Shown: one piece after another, positions 46,310 to 57,359 of the stretch
How the letters are laid out: each line of letters begins with the position of its first letter
Numbering within the stretch: the first letter of the stretch is position 1
Assembly: GCA_007258455.2 (NCBI GenBank)
Contig: VDFB02000003.1
Location: 44,698,077 to 44,762,076, forward strand
Direction: 5' to 3'
Origin: Sequoia sempervirens
Taxonomy: Eukaryota > Streptophyta > Pinopsida > Cupressales > Cupressaceae
DNA length: 64,000 bases
Position numbers and translations under genes: made by a program
The notes under the pieces: generated by a model
Database searches by the model: none
Seen by the model: only the letters and a program-made list of their open reading frames with translations
What the model was told of the DNA's origin: nothing

Positions 46310-48970
46310 TTGTTGCTCAATTTTCACCTACGGGCTCAATCGGGCAGGATTAATTATGTTTCAGATGTTCAAGAGGGCCAAATGGGACATTTTCATCGAG
46401 GGTTAGGTCATGCATCTGATGAAATTTCACAAGGAGCTCAGTTGAAAAGCATGCCTCAATTAGTTTTGGCACAAAGCTTATAAGAGAAGAAAGTCGACAA
46501 GACCCTCCTGCTATCTTGCCGATTGGCAGTGTGTTATCTGTTTGAATACACTAGTCGCCAAGACTTTCGGGTTGCCAAGAGTCTTCATGTATCTCTCCAC
46601 TTGTAAAGGGTCATGCCGACAATTGTTAATCGGGGAGCTCTCGGCATGAGTTGTCTTCTTCGGTGTGTGGTCTTGCCGATCCCTTAAGTCTTGCCAACCA
46701 CCGATAAAGATATGCATCTTGGTGAGAAAATTTGCGGCGGAGAGATGTCTTAGCGAATGCATTTGGTCTCGCGACAAAGCACAAAAGGGTTCTGTCGGTA
46801 TGAGGTCTTGAAGTCTCACCAACTAGTAATAGTCACACCAACATGTGGCTTCATCGGGGAGAGAAAGAGATTGTCACGGTGACCAAAAGTGAACATATAA
46901 AGATTTCGGCGAGACGTAGGGTATCTACAGGATGTCTCCCCGACAAGAGGATGTTACAGTGATGCATATGAACGTAAGAATTCATATCGGCGTGACTGTA
47001 GCGAGGTCCCCTGAAATGAAAAGATCGGCAAAAGGTTATGCCTTCGGCATAAAGTCTGGCCGATAAGCATGGTGTCTTGCCGAGAGTACAGGGGATTCGA
47101 TGTGATGTCATTTCGAGGAGATAAAGTCTGGCCGAAATGAAAGAACTCGGGCAGACTCTGAATGCATGGAACGGGTTCGGTAAGATGTCTTGCCGACCTG
47201 ATGATGTCTCAGCGACGAGAGAATGCTATAAAGGGCCCCCACCGAAGAAATGGACTTCTCGCCGGGAGAAGAATGCCTTCGCCATAAGGTCTTGGCGAAG
47301 AAGGAAGTCACGCTGAAAGGAAAGGGGGACTCAGGCTTGGGGAAGTAAGGATGGACTCGGGGAGATGTCTCCCTGAGTGCGATGGTCTCACCGAGAGAGA
47401 GGGGGCTTCGATGAAAGGTCTCAGTGAAACGTAGGAGTCTTGGCGACAGGGTGTGAACTCGGGGTAATATCCCCCCGACATGAAGAGGTCTCCCTGACCT
47501 GGACTTCTTGCCGGGAGAAGGACTTCGCTATGTGGTCTTGCCGAAAGAATGCAGTCTTGCTGATAGGTTTTGCGAGCTTGATATGACTTCTATAGCTTGC
47601 CGAAACGTCTCACCGATTGACCCATGCCATGCCAATAACTGCTGAAGGATGGAATCGCATTGGGGAGACACCGATGGTGTCTCACCGACATGCGATGTCA
47701 TTCAGACCACCTTTGACCGCCTAAGAAGCTCACGTGGCGTATGCCTGACCAATCAGAGGAAACTAAAGGAGTGACTCATTGGCCCAGTTTGACTAATTGA
47801 CTATTCCTGTGAAGGAAATTTGCAGAAGGCGAATGACATGTATTCATTCTGAGATCATGAGCTGATGGATCGGCTCGGGTGATGATGTTCAGACCTAAAG
47901 GGAGGCCCGATGATGCCTCCAGAAGGCGGTCAATGTGTAGAAAGGTCCAGGACATGAAGGAGGCCGAAGGAAAAAAGCAACCATGACTCACAGGGACAGC
48001 TGTAGTGACCATTGACGGGGATAGATCAGTATTAATAGCGATATTCTGGAACATTTAAGGCAGCCCCAATGGAGTTCAAAGATGGACACGGAGACAGAAG
48101 AATTAATGCTGCAGCTACCAAAAGATCTAATAGGCTTCTCCTGAGGACAAAGATCTTTCACACCGACATGGCAACGAGGTTACACATTGAATGCAAAATT
48201 AACTTCATAAAAGATCTAGGGGTAGATCTTTTCTAAATTTTGATATTTTTTGTAAGCCTTAAGGGGCCGACACACTTGTTGTATATAAGGCATTTTTTTC
48301 CTTCTTGTAAAAGATTTCTCCTGATTCTTTTGGAAAGTCTGTGACTTCTACAATCCTCTCTTAGATTAGCAAACTTCTGTAACTCATTTTGGAACATGTT
48401 ATATAAAATTTACCTTGATTACCATTGATGGTTCATTTTTTTCCTTCTGGTTCTTGTGAAGTATTGTGCATTTTTAAGTGATTCATCAAGCTACTTAGTG
48501 AAATCTTTCTTTTCCTTATAGCTTTGTTTCATGTTAGCATGCCTTTCTTTGCAAAAGTGGTATCATGTAGGTTATAAACTGTGTTTACTCAATTGCACAT
48601 GAGCTTTTAATTTGTGAAAGTCTATTTTTCCTTCTTGAAAGTGTGTGCATGTCAAACCTGTTTGTATGCATAATCCACAGAATCTTGTTGTGCAGTCCCA
48701 TCTCCATCATCAGTATTCAAGTGTAACTCGAGTATCTCATTGTTCTTTATAGTTCAGTGTATCACCATAGCGTTAGTTTTATTTTATGCATTTCTTCTCC
48801 CTTTCCCTTCAAAGAATCACTAGTTTTAGGTGATGACCCAACAAGGAAGCCGGCCTTCTCTGGAGGTTCATTTCAGCTTTAGGTGACCCACAGCCTTGAA
48901 ATGATCCCATGTTTCTCCAGAAAGCTCAGTTTTCATAACTCTGCATAGGGTGCATTTCTGGGAGATAACA
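46310..48970 (+). mobile_element. GC-rich LTR with a short internal piece, nested in the 10.8-kb element
   Basis: Base composition rises sharply. 46532-48970 has LTR-like ends TGTTATCT and AGATAACA and a TATATAAGG box at 48282-48290. About 200 bp before it (46310-46531) may be internal 3' sequence, ending with an ILPIGSVLSV-like frame. The first 1.1 kb repeats a degenerate CTTGCCGA or CTCACCGA motif about twenty times. Flanking pentamers do not match and no left LTR is present, so the insertion is partial or rearranged. Confidence 0.55.
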
Positions 48971-48979
48971 GGTACGATG

Positions 48980-49308
48980 TTTCAATCTTTCAATGGCTAC
49001 TATTATACATGCAATAGATTTGGGCATAGTTGAGTTTTGAATGTAGATCTAGAACAACTAGAAGTAATATTGTTCAAAAAGGTGTCATATGCCACAATTG
49101 CAACAAATTAGGACACATAAAAAAGTTCTACATAAACAAGAATGCAAAACCCTCTGTTTCACAAAAGAAGAAGAATGATCCGATAAAGAAAGTAGATCTA
49201 GTTGAAATGAAGAAGGAAATGAATAAGTTATGGAAGAAAAAGGATGAGAATGAAGTAAAGAATGAGTCTATGCCAACTCTTGGTGTAGATGTTTCTTCTA
49301 GAAACTAG
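48980..49308 (+). pseudogene. Continuation of gag-like region, third zinc knuckle
   Basis: Resumes after the nested LTR with FQSFNGYYYTCNRFGH, then CHNCNKLGHIKKFY, where the last ligand Cys is replaced by Tyr, and a Lys-rich tail (KKEMNKLWKKKDENEVKN). It ends at TAG 49306-49308. Confidence 0.6.
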
Positions 49309-49881
49309 ATAAAGAGCTTTGACCCAGGGGGCATTTTAATAGAAAATCCTTAAGCCCCCCACCAAAGTTTTGGTGCTAATGCTTTCAACACACTAGTACA
49401 TGTGTAGATCGACATGGTTGATCTACTGATGGTTTTTTCGATATGAAATTTCTTGTTGCAGAGATCTACAGAGTAATTGAAGGTGACTGTGTCAACATAG
49501 TGAGGGTTTGCCAGCTTTTCAACCTAACTTTATTCACTGCAATTAATGCATTTTAGGGATTTGGAAAATTATTTATATGTGATTTCACATATGATTAAGT
49601 CATTTGTGAACAAGAATTTGAAGAGTGAAGAGAAGATAAAAGGATATTTGAAGCTATTTATAGTTTCTTGCTATACCCTAGTTCTGTGAAGTTACAAAAT
49701 GTTTACTCCACAAGTGGTTGATGTATTAGAATGACCAAGACCTAAGTTCAAGAATAACCCTTTCAAATCCATGGACATGGATCCAAATTTCACATTTTCA
49801 AAGGTTCCCTTAAGAGTAATGCATACAAAATATGTAATAATTTACATCCATGTGAAGATTTAAGAATACGATCACATTAAA

Positions 49882-52823
49882 TTGGGAGATTTTAGACACG
49901 ATCATCTAATTGGAGATGATTCTGAGCTAAAAATTGAGTACAATGTTTTGGTGGAGAAGAATTTGGAGGTATGGAATGATTTTCCTAACTTCTACTATGA
50001 GGATGAGTGGGTAAGATATGTGCTTAGTAGAATTTGTGACAAGTTCATATGGTTGGATGTGGCGCATATGATTACTAAGGATGCAATTAGGGTTGTAATG
50101 GGTTTGTGCCCTAATGAACCTCTTTCGACATGAAAAGCAGTGAAAAATGATGTGTTAATGAAACTCACCAGTGTGCAATTTGACAAACATTCCCTAATAG
50201 TGAAGGATATTGAAGATGTAGTAGTGCAATATGCATCCATGATGATTGGCTATAAGATCTATTATAAAAATAGACATAACTCTATTTTAGCCACCATAAT
50301 TCATACAACTTATCAAATGGTAAAGAAAGGTGAAGACATAGACTTATGTGAACTCATGAGATAATAGCTAATAGAGAATTTATAAAAAATAAGAGTCCAA
50401 ATATCCATTCCAGTATGGAACTCTTATCATTTGTTTGATGTTTTACTTTCTTAGAGAAATTCCCAGAATAAATAATGTTGTTTGATTAGATAATGCACCT
50501 ATTGCTAGAAAATTAGAGATCATTTGAGAAGGTTTCCATATTATAAATCTTGGAAACAAGCCTTGTAGGGATATTTCAATTTATTTCAAGACAAGATACA
50601 AAGCAGAGAGATGATTCTAGCGAGTGTGGTAGATAAATACAAGACGAACATTATGTTCATGGTCAACAAAGATTATTGCTATATGGAAGTAGTGGAACCC
50701 AAAATAGTATGGATTCTAGAAATGGGATATGAAGTGGCAGAGGATGTAGCCACCAAACTTGTAGACCTTATGTTGAGAAAACCAAGATATCCTACAGTAG
50801 ATTGGTTTGGAACCTATGAGGATAAATCCAATGAAGTGCACTTGAAACAAAAAGAAAAGGAGATAAAGAAAAATGTTGAAAAGATGAAGGAAGATTTGGA
50901 GGAGATTATCGATTCTTCAAAGGATTTTTTGAAGAAAATCAAGGCCCCATCTGTGGCTATGTAGGGTGCTCCTATCACTAGAAGGTCCATCAATACCTCT
51001 ACCCCCTCTCCTACTATTCCAAAGTCCTTGAGAAGCAAGCTTGCAGAGAATTCAAAGAAGAAGGTTGCACCCAATGTCCCTGAGTAGCAAAAGGCTCCTA
51101 AAAGGAGAAGAAAGGAAAATGACACAGGGGATAAATATATTAGTTTCAAGGAAGAAGAGGATATATATGAAGAAAAACCATAGCTAATATGGAAAAATAA
51201 GCTGTCTCAAGCCTCCATGGAAGAGACAAGTGCAAAAAGAGAAAAGGTTGATGTGATTGATAGAAAAAGTGAGGAAGAAGTAGAAAAGAAAAATAAAGAT
51301 TTTGTTATTAAGAAGAGAGAAAATAATTTAGGAGGATAATCAGTTAAAAGTGAGGGAAAAGGTAAAGGAAAGAAGAAGAAGACCCCTCTAGTAAGGGAGC
51401 ATAGTCCCTTGAAGCTAGATGCTTTATTTAATTGCATTTCAAACTTTGTTCTCCTAGAAGAGACTACAAAAATGTATTTGCAAGAGAGTGATGTTAAGGC
51501 TACAATAGAAGAGGCTATTGTAAAAAACATGGTAATATTTGATACTAGCCTTGGAAAAATTGAGAATCAACTGCTTGATGACCTAAAAGGTGTTTTGAGT
51601 GCGAGACGACATGAAATTTTTGATGAAGGTGCAAAAATGAGAAAATTTTCCTTGGAGAAGATTGGTTCTTCTCTCAAAGATGAAGATAGAGCTCAATTGG
51701 CTCAATGTTCAACAAAAAATTTAGAACACAGAAAAGGGTCAACACTCTGATGAGTAGAGATAAAGAGGATATTGAAAGGCTCAAGAGTGAGACACTATAG
51801 AAGGTTGTAGACCTAGCAAAAGGATTGGGAATGTCTCCGGACAATGAAGAGAAATTGCAACATGATATAATTGTTTCGGAAGTGAATGAACCTGTTAATG
51901 AGCAATATGAGCATGTGCATGTAGAGGAGAATTTGGAAGGAGAAATGACTTTATACAATGCCCCTCTAGTTGTAGAAAATGTTGTTGGTGAAGAAAATAA
52001 TGATGATGTACAAGTTGCCCCAGAGAAAGAAGAAGCTCAAATATAACAAGACTTGCCCCCTTCGGTTGTGGAGACTAATGCAAAACAAAAGGAAGAAGAA
52101 AAAAATGAAAACCCAAAGAAGTATGATGCACAAAAGGATGAAAAATTGCCTCCTCCAGATGATGAAAACGTTGTTGAGGAAGAGAAGATTGCAAAAAAAA
52201 AACACTGAGAAGGAGAAAGGTAAGAAGGAATAAGAACATACAAAAGCTGTTGGTGAATCCTATAGAGCTTCTTGGAGACTCATTAAAAGATTTATTAGAT
52301 TTGAAATTGTAGTTTAAACTGGTGGTGTTTGCACAGATCCTACAAATACCCATGCAACAAGGGTAGGTGGACATGAGAAAAATATCTCCCTTGTACAAAC
52401 TACAGCTTGGTGATGCCTTTCATGCCTCTGCTAGAAAGGAGAGATTACAAACTCACCAAAAGAGCACAAAGCTGATTGAGGAAGCAGTCAAAGTGCTACA
52501 AGAAGGTATTCCCAGTATAACCATTGATGATTCTTTGACTAGTGTACAAAAGTTAAAATTGTTGTTGGATTCATTCAAGGATTACTCTATCAGAATGGAA
52601 GAGAGATTAGAAAAAAGAAATGGAAAAGAAGCTCAATGACAAGAAATTGACCGAAGTAATTGATGAATATAGTGTTGCACATGGTAAAATACAAGATAAT
52701 CTAAGAGATGCACATAAATTATTGGATGAAACAAAATATTTGTTTCATTTTTTCTTAAAATGGCCTAATTCTACAAGGAGCATTAAGGACCAAATGGACT
52801 CAATAGAGCAAAAAATTGCTTAG
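49882..52823 (+). pseudogene. Second long coding region of the 10.8-kb element, unknown protein
   Basis: A chain of open pieces in changing frames: 49882-50364 (GDFRHDHLIGDDSELKIEY, DEWVRYVLSRICDKFIWLD, MITKDAIRVVMGLCPNEP), 50611-50964 (ending in a Lys/Glu coiled coil), 51409-51750, 51825-52046 (acidic, EVNEPVNEQYEHVHVEENLE), 52367-52639 and 52620-52823. The first part resembles the capsid-like plant-transposon-protein regions of some retroelements; the rest is highly charged and helical. No catalytic motif of pol was seen in any frame. About 980 codons in all, with at least seven breaks. Confidence 0.5.
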
Positions 52824-53539
52824 ACCTCTAGTACATATGATACAGTCAATGATTCATACAATGTAACAAGGATAACAATAGAGAATTTTCATGGGTCACA
52901 ATTTTTTGAACTACAAGAACAAAAGGAAAAGATCATAATGTAGTATTGTCAACTTAGAGATCTGGTAAGTGCAAGGCTTATAGCCTTGACCGGAGTGTTA
53001 GAAAGTGTGGAGAAGATGGAACAAAAGAACTCGATGCCCTGTACCCAAGATGAAGGAGAAGATATCCTTATTCAGATTGTGAGCTAGTGTAGTTTGCTTG
53101 CCTTTTCCAAGAAGGATTGGGAGATAGGAAATAAGGACTGGGAGACACACCTTGCAAAATTGAAGGTGTCTTGCAAGGGTATTTTACCCTATTCCAGTTG
53201 ATTCTGTACATTTATATTTGTTTATGCAGTTTCTAATTTCTATGTACATATGCAGAAGTATCAGAGAGTGTTACAGTACACTTTTGGTGAAATTTTATTA
53301 ACAACATTGTTAGGGGGAGTCTCTCTAATGTAAATTGTTAGAGAAGTGTTGAGTACAGGAGTAAAGCAATAAGGGGGAGCTATTCTCATGTATATACATA
53401 TATATTTGCAAAGAGGAAAATATTTGGAGTAGTTGGTGTAATATGAGAAGTCTAATACTTTGAGTCCTTTTTCCTTGATGTCAAAGGGGGAGAATTTTGA
53501 GTAGTTTAATATTTTTGAGAGTGTGTTTCCATCAATGAC

Positions 53540-53551
53540 AAAGGGGGAGAT
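53540..53551 (+). other. Polypurine tract of the 10.8-kb element
   Basis: AAAGGGGGAGAT stands immediately before the 3' LTR start TGTTGGAAG. Two further AGGGGGAG motifs lie upstream, near 53372 and 53485. Confidence 0.75.
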
Positions 53552-54908
53552 TGTTGGAAGTTTGTTTGTCATTAAGGATATTGTTGGAGACTTGAATTGG
53601 CAACATGAGTATGATGTATAGTGTGAAGAGATTGTTGAGTGGGGAGATTGATGAAGGTTGATGAGTATGAAAGTATATGATGTTGTCATTGATGGCAACC
53701 CATGAAAAATATGTAAAATTTTTGGTCTAGAGAAGATCAAATGGTTTGATATTGCCTAAGTCCCATAGTACAGTTTTAGTGTTAAGTGAACCAGTTTTGA
53801 GGTCCACATTGATCCACTATGAAGAATATAATTATGTGGTTTTAAGGTTATTTCAGTGCATTTGGAAGAAGCTTAATCCAAATTTTCATGACTTGATGTC
53901 TTCCATAGTCAAAGACAACATTGACAGAGTATTAGCTCTAGAAATTTCAGAGTTGTAGTGATAAAGTGTATTTTAGAATGCTCCACATTCCATCGTGGAT
54001 GAATATTTTGTTGTGTGGATTTGTGGTAGTGTTTACAGATGTCAGTAGTGTGTACATTATAAGTGGCAAGTGTTTTGGTGGTTTGCGTGTCATGTTGTGA
54101 GTGAACAATTGGTTCATTCTGATATTACTTCACTAGTTTTGTTATCCGGTGCCGACCTAAGTATTTTGGGGTTGTGCGAAGTTGAGGTGTGTAAGGAGTG
54201 GTGCAATAGGAGTGATTATAGGTCATTCTAACCTATTATAATGTGTTACATGTTTTGGTTCTTTCCACAAGGTGTGTATGTTGATGGTTTGGGCCGATAG
54301 GTTATGTGGTGCATGATACATCTAATTAGGCTGACCTAATTGATATTTTGGGTTGTTGTTGTATATATACAAGGTTGATTCATTATATGAATGTATGAGA
54401 TAGAGTATATATATATATATATAGTGTGTGTGTGTGTGCAAGATTTGGTGCAAAGAAGTGAGAAGTGTAATTATGGTGAAGTATGAAACTTGTGTTAAGT
54501 CAGTTTTCTGAGCCTAATTGGAACTATCTTTAGCATGTTGTAGATGCATTATAATTAGTTCAATCTCTAATAGTGAACCACCTTCTTTTCTATTCTAGCA
54601 GTGACCCATTTCTTCTATTCTTTGGATAGTGAGTCCTTTGAACAGTGAGTCCACATGACAATGAGCCATTCTGTAATATCTTGCAACTAGTTATAATATA
54701 TTGTGAGCTAATCCTCACCATGGTTTTTCCATTTTTGGGTTTTCCATGTAAAAATACGGTGTTCTTGTGTCTATTGGTGTGATGCACACTTTTAATGTTT
54801 CTTTCACTACTACACATTGAATGAGATTTCATGAAATGCATTTTAAGTTAATGAATTTCAAGGAATAATACTGATTCACCCCCCTCTCAATATTTTGGGT
54901 GTTCAAAA
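53552..54908 (+). repeat. 3' LTR of the 10.8-kb element
   Basis: 1357 bp, starting TGTTGGAAGTTTG. It is longer than the 5' copy partly because of a (TA)n(GT)n microsatellite at about 54405-54438. Divergence from the other LTR is clear, indicating an old insertion. Confidence 0.85.
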
Positions 54909-54913
54909 TGTAC

Positions 54914-56748
54914 CTCATTTTGCGGTTGCAATGTGTAATTTTCAGTAAAATCAACCATGTATATAATAGTTCCAATTGGGAAAGAGTCCTTACACGTCTT
55001 GAATTGCTGATCTAACTGATGGGACCTAAGGCTATGCCTTGCATACTTGTAGAAAAGTTTTTTCTTAAAATAAAAAATGAAATGAGCAATACTTACCTCT
55101 CTTGTAACCAACTTGCATCTAGAACCTTCACCTCCACTCTTGAAACATTATTTCACTATCTCAAATCTATTTTTATCAATAATTTTGTTAGCAAAATCAT
55201 GTTCGTTGCCCTCATGAAAACATGTTACAAACTTTGACAAGCCACCACATTGAAAACACTTCTTTTTTAAACAATCATTTCTATAGAAAAAGAAACATGG
55301 CCTCTAATACATAAAAGTAAATCTAACAAGTCTCTAGATGACTTCAAAAGTTGCATTACACTGCAGTCTTGCAACATTTCGTTAGCATGCATAGTAGAAT
55401 GAATATACCATAATAGTTCATGATACATTGAAAAATCTACATGGTATTACAACATGTATTACAAAGATTAAGAGGTACATAATAAAATGGCTTACAAGAT
55501 TCAAGAGACCTTTGTGATATTTTCAAATATGGACGTGTTTTACAAAATTGATTGTACAATATTGTTTGGCTACATTTCAAGAAATGTTTAGGATGCGGTG
55601 TGCAATCTCGATTGCCAATTCTTAACTTTAAAACATCCTTTGCATTCGATGATAATATAGATTGAGAGTGCCAAAATTTTTGAATTTCATCCTTTATTTT
55701 ATCTGTTCTGCTTCTTATCAACATGTGGAAGCCTTCCACTAAAATCCCAGGTATCATTTTGAAGAGGACTATCGAGTCTTCCTCTTCTTGAGAGTGCTCT
55801 AGACAATGTTTTACGATTTAGGTTTAAATCAACACAATTTTGCCTCAATAAACAAGCCTTTCTCAAATGATGGCTTACTAATGAGGTTGTGATTACTCTA
55901 CAAGAAACTCTCTTATCTTTTTCCTTACTAGTCTTTCCAATAGAATTTAGAGCATTAAAAATATTTTTGACATTAATGCTATTTTTCCAACTTTTTGGTT
56001 ACACGAATCTTCAATTTTTTTAATAATGGTCTCATTTTGTAAGACTTTAGCAATTGTAAAAAATGTTGACATTGTTTGGTTAATGTCTTATTGGAAAAGT
56101 ATTGATTGAACATTTGGGTAGCCCACAACTGAACAGTTCGTGATGACCTTTTTCCATCCAATTTATTTATTATGTTCTCATCTATTTCAAGTAACCATTT
56201 TGGGGTTCTTGAATTTTGAGCACTTTCATTGGATTTGTTACAAATTGATGGATTTAGAATTTCATTTTCTTCTTTGCAATTATCCTCTCTTATTGTGTAA
56301 TTTGGAGATACATTGACATTCATTGTTTCATTTTCATGTATTTCATGTTCAACATTAATATTTTCATTTCATGCTCAACATTTATAATTTAATGTTCAAC
56401 ATTTTCTTTCTCAATTTCATGTTCAAAACTTTCAATTTCAATTGAGTGTTCAACATTTTTATTTTCATTTTCATGCTGAACATTTACAATTTCATGTTCA
56501 ACATTTTGCTTCTCAATTTCTTGTTGTAAAGTTTCAATTTTAGTTTCTTCTTCAATATTTTCAAATTCAATATCATGGTCACTTTGAATTTCATTTAAAG
56601 GTAAAGATGAGCCTTATCCTTGAAGAGAATTTGACATGCCTCTTCTTTCCAACCTCTTCTTTATGTTATCTTTCTCTCTACTTGCCTCAATTTCGTCCAC
56701 TTGACAATTCCTCTTCCTTTTCACTTTATGATGTCTGTTGCTTCCCAT
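54914..56748 (-). pseudogene. DNA-transposon-like protein, N-terminal half
   Basis: Starts MGSNRHHKVKRKRNC at 56748. Residues from about 60 to 140 form imperfect repeats rich in Glu, Asn, His and Val (VEHEIE-like), encoded by tandem ATTTTCATTTTCATG-type DNA. 56323-55979 (114 codons) includes WLLEIDENIINKLDGKRSSR. Later blocks include TLSRALSRRGRLDSP and IIYMVDFTENYTLQPQNEV. The frame is cut at 54913 by the LTR element and resumes at 44131. The D-F-x-E-N-Y motif suggests a catalytic or core element of a transposase-like family. About fifteen stops lie between 55900 and 54914. Confidence 0.5.
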
Positions 56749-56879
56749 TATGCCAACTCAAACAAGTATGAAAATGATTGAAAGGATAAAATTTTGTGAA
56801 AAAGAGTGCTCCAAAATAGAAATTCTATCTGTAATGCACATAAATCACAATATTCCCGACAAAGCAAAGAATGTGGGGA

Positions 56880-57185
56880 CTCTTGGAATAGATAAAATTG
56901 ACTTTTATCCATTTTATCGACTTTAAAAAATGGATATCCATTTTTCTTTGAAAAATGGATACCTATTTTGTGAAGATTATTTTCACATATAGATGAAAAC
57001 AAACTTTACACAGAACGAAATGAGTACCCATTATGTAGACATAACAAATATCTGTTATGTAGAACTTAAAATATACTTGACATGTCTCCAAATATATAAT
57101 ATTTTTGGAGAACACAGGTACCCATATTGCATAAAATGGATATCCATTTTTTAGAAAATTGGATATCCCTTATATCAAACTTAAA
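56880..57185. repeat. GGATATCCATTTTT palindromic repeat cluster
   Basis: Five or more copies of ATGGATATCC or its near palindrome (AAAAAATGGATATCCATTTTT at about 56925-56945, again near 57137-57157). It stands upstream of the minus-strand transposon-like gene and next to an AT tract, and is related to the clusters at 20139 and 23560. A subterminal repeat role is possible. Confidence 0.55.
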
Positions 57186-57189
57186 ACGT

Positions 57190-57355
57190 GATCTATTCTA
57201 TTATATATTATATATCATCTATTATATATTACATACTATATTATATATTAAAAATTATATAATAAGTTATATATTATATTATATATTATGTATTATATGG
57301 TATATTATATATATTATACTATATATTTTAATATAAAGTATATATTGTATTATTA
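57190..57355. repeat. AT-rich simple repeat
   Basis: TATATTATATATTA-type sequence, nearly pure A and T, bordering the purine tract. Confidence 0.85.
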
Positions 57356-57359
57356 TTAG

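Larger units (their letters stand above)
44137..54908 (+). mobile_element. 10.8-kb LTR retrotransposon lacking visible pol
   Basis: LTRs at 44137-45427 and 53552-54908 flank 8.1 kb. The duplication TGTAC (44132-44136 and 54909-54913) is perfect, and removing the element restores the host frame. The left LTR now starts TATTGG instead of TGTTGG, and the right one ends CAAAA instead of CAACA, both point mutations. Inside are a coiled-coil plus zinc-knuckle gag-like region and a second long coiled-coil region; no reverse transcriptase, RNase H, integrase or protease motif was found. A GC-rich LTR-bearing piece (about 46310-48970) is nested in it. It looks non-autonomous; loss of pol by deletion is the alternative. 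Confidence 0.85.

Noticed and set aside
46511..47311. Minus-strand frames in the GC-rich block
   Set aside because: They lie across the repeated CTTGCCGA motifs and LTR sequence; long frames are expected from low stop frequency in GC-rich DNA.
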